From Pedobacter roseus (GTDB lineage: Bacteria; Bacteroidota; Bacteroidia; Sphingobacteriales; Sphingobacteriaceae): a DNA stretch of 64,000 nucleotides. The notes beneath the pieces are model-generated. The model was given only the letters and a program-made list of their open reading frames with translations, was not told the origin of the DNA and ran no database searches. The translations under genes were made by a program, and so were the position numbers. The stretch covers positions 2,790,001 through 2,854,000 of the forward strand of contig NZ_CP060723.1 of the NCBI RefSeq assembly GCF_014395225.1, read 5' to 3'. Shown piece after piece: positions 19,166 through 26,218 of this stretch (position 1 is the first letter of the stretch; the number at the start of each line of letters is the position of its first letter).

Positions 19166-19189
19166 TTGCTAAATTAATTAGCAAATATA
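19166..19189 (-). promoter_or_regulatory. -7 element and overlapping inverted repeat before the GHKL ATPase gene
   Basis: The minus strand of 19182-19189 reads TATATTTG, an exact TAnnTTTG match 20 nt before the ATG at 19161. Overlapping it is the inverted repeat TTGCTAA-n5-TTAGCAA (19166-19184), a possible operator between the -7 box and the start codon. Confidence 0.45.
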
Positions 19190-19266
19190 TTATTAAATCT
19201 GATGATTGGAAGCAATAGGATTTTTAAGTTTTAAACATATTTAATTCAGGCCAAATAAATCAACCG

Positions 19267-20913
19267 TTACTCATCTTTTTGACTAAAATGCCTGCGCAAT
19301 TTTTCTTCCTCCAGATCAAGCAGTTCTAACTGTTCTTTAATCAACTGGTCGTTAATCTGTTCCTTCTTGTTCAAGCCTTTTAGCAAAGTCCGCTGTTCGT
19401 TCATGATATCTTCGAGCGCTAAGCGGTAATCGTGGTAAAAATCTTCGGCCCTCTTCGGATTTTCTTCCTTCTCCCAATCCCTAAGCAATTCCATTTCGGC
19501 CTCTATGCGGATTTTTATCGACCTGATCATATCATTATGCTCAAGCGCATCGTGATATTTTTCATCGAGGATTTTGAGCGATAGCATGGATAATTTCTTC
19601 CTCACCATCTGTTTTTGCTGCTCAAAAGAAACAGTGTAATCAGGATCGGGCATATCAACCCATTTAATAAGCCAGGGCAATGTTAAACCTTGTAATACCA
19701 GCGTAACCAATATTACGCTAAAGGTTATAAATAAGATCAGGTTGCGCTGAGGAAAGGCTTCGCCTGATTTTAAAGCTACGGGAATAGAAAGTGCTGCTGC
19801 CAAAGAAACTACCCCCCGCATACCTGCCCAGCCAAAAAGTAGTGGTGCTTTCCAATCAGGGTTTGGATCTGCAGTAGTAATGTAGCGACTAATAAAGCGG
19901 GTAAAAAACAAGGCACCGTAAGTACTGGCCAATCGGCCCAAAATTAAAACCATACAAATAATGGCACTATAACGGATGGCGGGTAAAAGGCCTTCGCTAC
20001 CCAAACCATGTATAATTACAGGAAATTCTAAACCAATCAACAAGAAAACAAAACCATTGAGTACAAAAGCAACTGCTTCCCAAACATTTATGCCCTGCAA
20101 ACGGCTCCGATGGGTAAGAATACGATCTCTTTGAGAAGAAAGGAACAAACCTCCGCTTACTACTGCCAACACTCCCGAAAAGTGGAATTCCTCTGCTGTC
20201 ATGTACATCACATAGGGCGTTAAAAAAGTAAGGATAATATCAATGTTCGTAGTGGTTGGCAACCAGCGGTGCAAGGCATAAAAAACAAGTGCTACCCCAA
20301 TACCGATTAAAATCCCCATCACAATAACCATTACGAAATTACCGGCAGCCTCGGTAAACACAAAACTGCCGGTCATTACCGCAGCCAGCGCAAAGCGGAA
20401 AACCACCAAACTGGACGCATCGTTAAGCAAGCTTTCGCCTTCCAAAATGGTGGTGAGCCTTTTAGGTACTTTCACATTTTTAAGAATGGCTGAAGCAGAT
20501 ACTGCATCTGGCGGAGAAATGATCCCTCCCAATAAAAATCCAAGGGCTAAAGTAAAACCCGGAATTAAACTGCTCGAAATTAAGGCTACAATGGTAGAAG
20601 TAAAAATAACAATTGGAAAAGCAAAACTGCTGATGACCCGCCGCCACTTCCAAAAATCTTTCCATGAGGTATTCCAGGCTGCTTCATATAATAAAGGTGG
20701 TAAAAAAATCACGAATATCAGTTCAGGCTCAATCTGGATATCCTGAAGAATAGGTACAAAACTTAAAGCCAGGCCAGCAATAACCAATAAAATGGGATAA
20801 GCCACATGTATTTTTTGCGCCAGCATTACAACAAAAAGAATTACCGCAAGTAAAAAAGCATATTGTATAATCAGTTGGTGCATAAATATTTCTGGCTTGG
20901 TTCTAAAATACAA
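19267..20913 (-). CDS. CPA1-family Na+/H+ antiporter (NhaP-like)
   Basis: 548 residues with about 12 membrane segments. The transport core carries the CPA1 motifs: GGIISPPDAVSASAILKNVKVPKRL (the Asp-containing ion-binding stretch) and EGESLLNDASSLVVFRFAL. GWAGMRGVVSLAAALSIP is the conserved late helix. A charged ~110-residue cytoplasmic tail (from about 435) is mostly helical. Expected role is pH and sodium homeostasis by exchange across the inner membrane. Single gene; divergent from the 7TM regulator. Confidence 0.9.
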   Translation of the reverse strand: MYFRTKPEIFMHQLIIQYAFLLAVILFVVMLAQKIHVAYPILLVIAGLALSFVPILQDIQIEPELIFVIFLPPLLYEAAWNTSWKDFWKWRRVISSFAFPIVIFTSTIVALISSSLIPGFTLALGFLLGGIISPPDAVSASAILKNVKVPKRLTTILEGESLLNDASSLVVFRFALAAVMTGSFVFTEAAGNFVMVIVMGILIGIGVALVFYALHRWLPTTTNIDIILTFLTPYVMYMTAEEFHFSGVLAVVSGGLFLSSQRDRILTHRSRLQGINVWEAVAFVLNGFVFLLIGLEFPVIIHGLGSEGLLPAIRYSAIICMVLILGRLASTYGALFFTRFISRYITTADPNPDWKAPLLFGWAGMRGVVSLAAALSIPVALKSGEAFPQRNLILFITFSVILVTLVLQGLTLPWLIKWVDMPDPDYTVSFEQQKQMVRKKLSMLSLKILDEKYHDALEHNDMIRSIKIRIEAEMELLRDWEKEENPKRAEDFYHDYRLALEDIMNEQRTLLKGLNKKEQINDQLIKEQLELLDLEEEKLRRHFSQKDE

Positions 20914-20961
20914 CTTTTGTAACGAACGGCAAACGGTAATAAATTGTTCTTTTTTTAATAT

Positions 20962-20969
20962 TAAATTTG
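20962..20969 (+). promoter_or_regulatory. Candidate -7 promoter element for the 7TM-HTH regulator
   Basis: TAAATTTG on the plus strand matches TAnnTTTG exactly and lies 72 nt before the ATG at 21042. Confidence 0.4.
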
Positions 20970-21041
20970 TTTTTTCTATTATAAAGCCATAATTTCTCCC
21001 TTGTAATAGGTCATCCCAACTCTTTTACATTGGCTTAATTA

Positions 21042-22628
21042 ATGAAGACCATTTTCTTTCTTATCGTTTTCATTATCGAAAACAGTCTATGCATTGCTCA
21101 ACCGGTTATCCAGGTCGAGAAGCAATCCTTTGTTAATGTTGGCAGATCAGGGTATTATTGGCAAGATAGCCTTGGAAAAGCCTCATTTGAGGAAGTAGAA
21201 CAGTTTAAGGCAGCACGTTTTTCAAAAGGGACTTCAGCAATCTTTAATGGAGGTACCAGGGGAAAGGTGTGGTGGATGAAACTTAGGTTTAAACGGAACA
21301 GCCAAACCGAACCCTATCTTTTTATCAGTTATGCCAATATCGATTCTATTAGTTTATATTATCGGGATGCTGAGGGAAAAGTCAGGCTGATCAGCTCTGG
21401 TATGTTTAACCTCAAAAAAAGCGATGCTTTATTGGGCACGGGTTATGCCTTTCCCCTACAGCAGGTTAAAGCACCCGTTGGCGATATCTATATCAGGATG
21501 CAGGCCATGAATACCCTATTGGTGCCTGCTAAACTGGTTACCGAATCGGTATTGAACCATGCGCTTATTAAGGCTTATAGCATCCAACTGATTTATGTGG
21601 GGATTGCGCTGATGATCCTTATTTTTCATATTTTCATGTACTTCATTACGCGGAGCAAACTTTTTGCCCTGTACATTGCCCGTGTTATCTTGCTCTACTT
21701 TATTGTAATGGTTTGTTACCTGCAGGGTTATGGTTTATTGTTCGGACAAGCAGTAGCCAGCTTTATCCTGATACATGCCCATTTTTTTATAGCGCTGGGT
21801 TACATCTGCACCATCCTGTTCAACAATCATTTCTTAAAACTTAAACGGCAGTTACCACAGCTTAATAAGATATTTAACGTACTGTTGGTTGGCTGGAGCA
21901 TCATACTGATCAGTTCTTTATGGGATGCACGGAGCTTTACCAATTTACTTACGCAGGTATTATTTTTATTAACTTCCTTACTTTTTCTATTCAGCAGTAT
22001 TCAGGTTATTATTATACGCGGATATGCCAAAAAAAATCCGCTGATATGGTGTTACGTGTTTGGCTGGATTCCGGTAGCCCTGGCTTCTATTTACCTGGTT
22101 TTTTGTTTAATGGCCATCATCCCCTTTCAATCTTATAGTTTCAACCTGCTCACCATGGCTGTGATTGTTGAAGGAATATTGATCAGTTTAGGGCTTTTTG
22201 GACAGCGGTTGAGGTTGTTGGCACGTCACAACGCACATTTCCGTAAACAACGTATCCTGATGCACGAACAGATGGAAGGCTATCGCAAACAGCTCAATCA
22301 GAAAAACCAAAAACCTGTTGAGCATTTATCGTTAAAAGAGCTCACCGAGCTTGCAAAATCACATGATCCTTCTTTTATGAAAAAGTTTGAAGAAACAGAG
22401 AACCAGTTTATAACCTCATTGCTCCAAATCGCACCACAGCTCCTGCCTGCAGAGTTAGAGCTTTGTGCTTATATCAGGTTAAATTTTGATACCAAAGAAA
22501 TAGCCAGGACCTGCAAACTGAGTGTACGTGCAGTGGAAAGCCGTAAATACAGGGTGCGGAAAAAGTTAGGGATTGACGGAGAAATGAATATGCAGTCGTG
22601 GATGTCAAACCTAAACAAATTGTCCTAA
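21042..22628 (+). CDS. 7TMR-DISM sensor fused to a LuxR-type HTH
   Basis: 528 residues. A signal peptide is followed by an extracellular beta-rich 7TMR-DISM domain (about 25-170, with GKVWWMKLRFKRN). Seven transmembrane helices follow (about 185-395), then a coiled coil (about 400-430). The C-terminal segment LCAYIRLNFDTKEIARTCKLSVRAVESRKYRVRKKLGI is a LuxR/GerE-like DNA-binding HTH. It is thus a one-component membrane sensor that binds DNA directly, a design common in Bacteroidota. Ligand, possibly a carbohydrate, and targets are unknown. Confidence 0.83.
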   Translation: MKTIFFLIVFIIENSLCIAQPVIQVEKQSFVNVGRSGYYWQDSLGKASFEEVEQFKAARFSKGTSAIFNGGTRGKVWWMKLRFKRNSQTEPYLFISYANIDSISLYYRDAEGKVRLISSGMFNLKKSDALLGTGYAFPLQQVKAPVGDIYIRMQAMNTLLVPAKLVTESVLNHALIKAYSIQLIYVGIALMILIFHIFMYFITRSKLFALYIARVILLYFIVMVCYLQGYGLLFGQAVASFILIHAHFFIALGYICTILFNNHFLKLKRQLPQLNKIFNVLLVGWSIILISSLWDARSFTNLLTQVLFLLTSLLFLFSSIQVIIIRGYAKKNPLIWCYVFGWIPVALASIYLVFCLMAIIPFQSYSFNLLTMAVIVEGILISLGLFGQRLRLLARHNAHFRKQRILMHEQMEGYRKQLNQKNQKPVEHLSLKELTELAKSHDPSFMKKFEETENQFITSLLQIAPQLLPAELELCAYIRLNFDTKEIARTCKLSVRAVESRKYRVRKKLGIDGEMNMQSWMSNLNKLS

Positions 22629-23171
22629 ATAATATACAAAAATAGTGCTTAAAAGTCTTTTACCTTACTTTAACTATTAACTTAACAAGACTACATAAAA
22701 CGCTTTACTACAACCAATTGAACAATGTTGCGTAGAAATGCGTATGAGCTAAAACCAGCTACCGCACCCTCTTTGCATATAGCATAAAAGAGTGCACACG
22801 GTGCGATGCCGTATAAACTAAACGGACTAATCTTTTTGTCTGAATTGCACTTAAATTTTAGCCATGTCGACAGAAACGGTCTTATCCGGGATGATTTGTT
22901 ACACGACTGACGGCATGGCTTAGTAAAAACGTTAATTTATCAAAAACCATATCCCAGGAAAATGAATTACAATGCTCTTTTATTTTTATAACTGTAAACC
23001 AACAACTTAAAAACACTGCGTATTACTGCGTAGATAAAAATTTTGATCAGCCTTAAACGCGCTATTCCTTTGTCCCTATCTCTATAATGTAACATTTAAA
23101 ATAATGCTGTGCTGCTTAAGATGTAAATCGGGACAGTTTATCCTTTTGCATAACAACATATTAAACAAACT
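22629..23171. other. Intergenic region with a nested hairpin
   Basis: No protein-like frame was seen. At 22763-22805 a nested inverted repeat is visible: outer CGCACC/GGTGCG enclosing CTCTTT/AAAGAG. It could be an RNA structure, but it lacks a T-run and is not an obvious terminator. The rest is unremarkable. Confidence 0.35.
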
Positions 23172-23489
23172 ATGAAACCAAATAACACACCTGCCCAAAT
23201 CATTGGTTGTATCCAGGAATTTTATGATGGCCGGGAGCCTGAAGAAATCTGCGCCGAACTGGCTATTGACAAACCTTTATTTGATGCCTGGATAAGAGAG
23301 TTTGGAAGTGTAGCCAATGAGCTTTTGGAACTGAGGGATGAAAATGAAGCCCTGCGGAAGATGTTTACCAACCTGAGCCTCGTTAACCAGAGCCTGCGCA
23401 ACTCGCTTGATAGCCTAACCAAATCGGATTCTAAAATTTTTGAATTATTGCTGAAAAAGCGTGGAACCGGCAGCCTCAGTTATCCTTAA
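23172..23489 (+). CDS. IS3-OrfA-like HTH/coiled-coil protein without transposase partner
   Basis: 105 residues. The N-terminal half is a transposase-type HTH (QIIGCIQEFYDGREPEEICAEL, then PLFDAWIREFG). The second half is a coiled coil (ELLELRDENEALRKMFTNLS) with the spacing seen in OrfA of IS3-family elements. No OrfB integrase frame, inverted repeats or frameshift signal follow. Instead a receiver-domain gene starts 9 bp downstream. This looks like an OrfA-type DNA-binding module retained as a host gene, or an insertion-sequence remnant. Confidence 0.6.
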   Translation: MKPNNTPAQIIGCIQEFYDGREPEEICAELAIDKPLFDAWIREFGSVANELLELRDENEALRKMFTNLSLVNQSLRNSLDSLTKSDSKIFELLLKKRGTGSLSYP

Positions 23490-23498
23490 AACCCTTAA

Positions 23499-23882
23499 AT
23501 GCGCTCACTAAACACACCTAAAATATTAATTATCGAAGATCATCATGCAACGCTTGAAGCGATAAAGATGATCTTCGAATTTGAAGGCTATACCGTACTT
23601 GGGCTTACCAGCACAATAGATTTACATTCGGAAGTAGCAAATTTTGCACCCGACGTAATTTTAATTGATGTATTATTGAACACTACCGATGGACGATCGA
23701 TATGCACCGAATTAAAACTATCGGTGCATGCAGCCATTCCTATATTATTAATGTCATCCAGAAATGGCTTTCAGCATAAATCTTACTATAAAGCCCATTG
23801 GGATGATTATATAGAAAAACCATTTGAAATGGAAACCATTATCCAAAGGGTAAAAATGCTCATGAGACCAGAAAAACACTAG
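23499..23882 (+). CDS. Stand-alone response-regulator receiver protein
   Basis: 127 residues, a single CheY-like domain. The acidic pair Glu13-Asp14, phospho-acceptor Asp57 (VILIDVLL), Ser86 and Lys107 (YIEKPFE) are all present, so it should be phosphorylatable. There is no output domain. It lies 9 bp after the OrfA-like gene and converges on cysM. Its kinase is not identified; the GAF kinase at 6.4 kb and the 7TM regulator are not adjacent. Confidence 0.85.
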   Translation: MRSLNTPKILIIEDHHATLEAIKMIFEFEGYTVLGLTSTIDLHSEVANFAPDVILIDVLLNTTDGRSICTELKLSVHAAIPILLMSSRNGFQHKSYYKAHWDDYIEKPFEMETIIQRVKMLMRPEKH

Positions 23883-23892
23883 TTATTTGTGT

Positions 23893-24765
23893 TTAGCCAA
23901 ATAGATCACTGCTGAGGTAACGGTCGCCACGATCGCAGGTAATAAATACGATAGTTCCCTTATCCAGTTCTGAAGCCAGTTTAAGTGCTGCTGCACAGGC
24001 TCCGCCCGAACTCATGCCCGCAAACAAACCTTCTTCTTTAGCCATCCTCCTCGACATGATAGTGGCTTCTTCCTGCGCAATGTCCATCACACGATCAACA
24101 CGTTCGGGTTCGAATATTTTTGGCAGATATTCTGTTGGCCACCTTCTAATGCCCGGTATAGAGGAACCTTCAGTAGGTTGACAGCCTACAATCTGGATAT
24201 CTTTATTTTTTTCTTTAAAAAACCTCGAGCAGCCCATGATGGTACCTGTTGTTCCCATCGAGCTTACAAAATGTGTAATCTGTCCTTCAGTATCTTTCCA
24301 TATTTCGGGACCAGTGGTTTTATAATGTGCCATGTAATTATCAGGATTGGCAAACTGGTTTAAGAGGAAATATCCCTTGCTACTGCCCTTTTCTTCTGCA
24401 TAATCGCGGCAATCTTCTATACTTTCCAATAAAGTTACCTTAGCTCCAAAAGCTTCCATAGTCACCTTACGCTCGCGGGTAGAATTGGCTGGCATTACCA
24501 GTTCGATTTCTACATTGTATAAACTGGCAATCATGGCCAATGCAATTCCGGTATTGCCGCTTGTAGCCTCCACCAATTTAGTACCTTTTGCTATTTCGCC
24601 ACGTTCTATTGCACTTCTGATCATATTGAGCGATGCCCTGTCTTTTACGCTACCGCCCGGATTATTGCCTTCTAATTTTGCAAAAACCTTTACAGCCGGA
24701 TTGATATTCATTTTTTGAAGTTCGGCCATTGGCGTATTTCCGATCAGATCGATTATTCCTGCCAT
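23893..24765 (-). CDS. cysM: Cysteine synthase, CysM type
   Basis: 290 residues, normal for the family. The PLP lysine lies in GNNPGGSVKDRAS, the substrate-binding loop is EATSGNTGIALAM, and the phosphate-cradling glycine loop is SMGTTGTIMG. It converts O-acetylserine and sulfide (or thiosulfate) to cysteine. It follows the serine acetyltransferase gene by 10 bp, so one transcript makes and uses O-acetylserine. CysM rather than CysK is favoured by its short length and EGNNPGGSVKDR, with moderate certainty. Confidence 0.92.
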   Translation of the reverse strand: MAGIIDLIGNTPMAELQKMNINPAVKVFAKLEGNNPGGSVKDRASLNMIRSAIERGEIAKGTKLVEATSGNTGIALAMIASLYNVEIELVMPANSTRERKVTMEAFGAKVTLLESIEDCRDYAEEKGSSKGYFLLNQFANPDNYMAHYKTTGPEIWKDTEGQITHFVSSMGTTGTIMGCSRFFKEKNKDIQIVGCQPTEGSSIPGIRRWPTEYLPKIFEPERVDRVMDIAQEEATIMSRRMAKEEGLFAGMSSGGACAAALKLASELDKGTIVFITCDRGDRYLSSDLFG

Positions 24766-24775
24766 TATATTTGTA

Positions 24776-25588
24776 TTAATTGGTTTCTTTATGGTTTCTT
24801 ATGGTAATGATTGGAGAGTGGTATGCGGTGGAGAAAGCTGGAATACTTTCGGTGAGCCACACATTCCCCCCAATAATGCTATCATGCCCGATGATGGTTT
24901 CGCCGCCCAATATGGTGGCACCTGAGTAAATCACAACCCGGTCTTCTACTGTTGGGTGGCGTTTGCTGCCAGCCAATGTTTTCTTTACACTCAGCGCACC
25001 AAGGGTAACACCTTGATAAAGTTTAACATAACGGCCAATTGTACTGGTTTCGCCGATTACAATTCCGGTACCGTGATCGATGTGAAAATATTCGCCAATG
25101 CTCGCTGCCGGATGGATATCGATACCCGTTTTAGAGTGGGCATATTCAGTCAAAATCCTGGGCACCAAGGGTATCCCAAAATTATATAGTAAATGCGCAA
25201 TCCGGTAAAAACAGATGGCATAAAAACCAGGATAAGTCCTGATCACTTCGAACCTGCTCTGTGCCGCCGGATCGCCTTCATAAATGGCCAAGATATCGGT
25301 ATTTAATACACGGTAAAGCGCTGGCAGTTCGGCAAAAAACTGACCTGCTGCATTTTTACACTCGCTGTTTCTTAATTTACAACTTGCCGAAATAATATCA
25401 TAAAGTTCGAGCTCTAAAGCTGATACCTGATCTTTAACTTCCTCAATCGTTGAAAATACTTTGGGTGCATTTTCCGGAAAAAGTACCTGGATCAGTTTCT
25501 CTGCCCAACGGGATATTACTTCATTCGGTGGTATATTGTGTTGCTCAAGTGGGTTTTTAAATATTTGTTCAAAAAAATGGTTATCCAT
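24776..25588 (-). CDS. cysE: Serine O-acetyltransferase
   Basis: 270 residues. A helical N-terminal region is followed by a left-handed beta-helix of hexapeptide repeats (about 165-260), including the active-site HPAASIGEYFHIDHGTGIVIGE and the loop GALSVKK. It acetylates serine with acetyl-CoA, supplying the substrate of the downstream CysM. It resembles the EpsC/SAT branch with an extended N-terminus. It is first in a two-gene operon. Confidence 0.92.
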   Translation of the reverse strand: MDNHFFEQIFKNPLEQHNIPPNEVISRWAEKLIQVLFPENAPKVFSTIEEVKDQVSALELELYDIISASCKLRNSECKNAAGQFFAELPALYRVLNTDILAIYEGDPAAQSRFEVIRTYPGFYAICFYRIAHLLYNFGIPLVPRILTEYAHSKTGIDIHPAASIGEYFHIDHGTGIVIGETSTIGRYVKLYQGVTLGALSVKKTLAGSKRHPTVEDRVVIYSGATILGGETIIGHDSIIGGNVWLTESIPAFSTAYHSPIITIRNHKETN

Positions 25589-25970
25589 AACTGGTAGTCA
25601 AACCTGGCCGATCTGCTCATCGACTAGATATATAGATTTAATCGCTAATGTAGGTTTTGTTTTTTTAAACCAAAACAACTGACCAAGTTTTATTATAAAA
25701 ATTGCGGGGAAATAACAAAAAAGTCCGGAGTCAGCAGTCCATAGTCGGAAGTCGATTAGCTTGGAGATTGGAGAAGTGCAGCGCAATCGATAACCCGAAG
25801 GCTCAGCGAAGCTAAATCTGTCTGGATAGATCTCTCCACTTCGCGTTGCTCCGGTCGAGATGACGATGCGACCAATCAACCAATAACCAATGAACCAACA
25901 ACTACTCCTTTAAGGAATAAGAATAACTCATTTTCTCAAAACAAGACCAATATGGCAATGTTACCAATAC
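25589..25970. other. Repeat-rich intergenic region upstream of cysE
   Basis: It contains the heptad array at 25722-25753. It then has a dispersed-repeat-like stretch around 25765-25872 (ending CTCCGGTCGAGATGACGATG) and a degenerate 7-8 bp array of ACCAAT/CCAATGAAC motifs around 25870-25903. The frame on the minus strand at 25598-25879 crosses these repeats and is not considered a gene. Confidence 0.5.
25722..25753 (+). repeat. Heptanucleotide array AGTCnnn, five copies
   Basis: AGTC occurs at 25722, 25729, 25736, 25743 and 25750, exactly 7 bp apart. Related arrays lie at 30718 and 33841. Confidence 0.75.
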
Positions 25971-26150
25971 ATGGTGATAACTGTGGAAACGACTATAAAA
26001 GAATTAGATAGGATTTATATCGGTGAGGAGATCACTTATGATAAAAAGTCTGGCCTGGTGTACCGCATTGCGATTTTTAAGTCGGTGAGCATTTCCAGTT
26101 ATATTTTTCAGTTGGTTAACGGGGAAATTATTATTATCCGCAGGAATTAG
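25971..26150 (+). CDS. Possible small protein, 59 residues
   Basis: An ATG frame with balanced amino-acid content (ELDRIYIGEEITYDKKSG, then IFQLVNGEIIIIRRN), predicted as a small alpha/beta protein. A perfect terminator hairpin follows 23 bp after the stop, which supports expression. No family recognised and no clear promoter box. Confidence 0.45.
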   Translation: MVITVETTIKELDRIYIGEEITYDKKSGLVYRIAIFKSVSISSYIFQLVNGEIIIIRRN

Positions 26151-26173
26151 CAAAAGCAATACCCTTGTATTAA

Positions 26174-26213
26174 AATCGCATTTCCGATCGGTATTACGAC
26201 CGGAAATGCGATT
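26174..26213. terminator. Bidirectional terminator, 13-bp stem
   Basis: AATCGCATTTCCG (26174-26186) pairs perfectly with CGGAAATGCGATT (26201-26213) over a 14-base loop. It lies between the small plus-strand frame and the minus-strand cytochrome gene. Confidence 0.8.
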
Positions 26214-26218
26214 ATTTA

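Noticed and set aside
22763..22805. Nested hairpin considered as a riboswitch
   Set aside because: It is 367 bp from the next start codon and matches no riboswitch class I can recognise; kept only as a possible RNA structure.
25598..25879. A 93-codon minus-strand frame upstream of cysE
   Set aside because: It runs across the heptad array and other dispersed repeats and has no protein-like signature.
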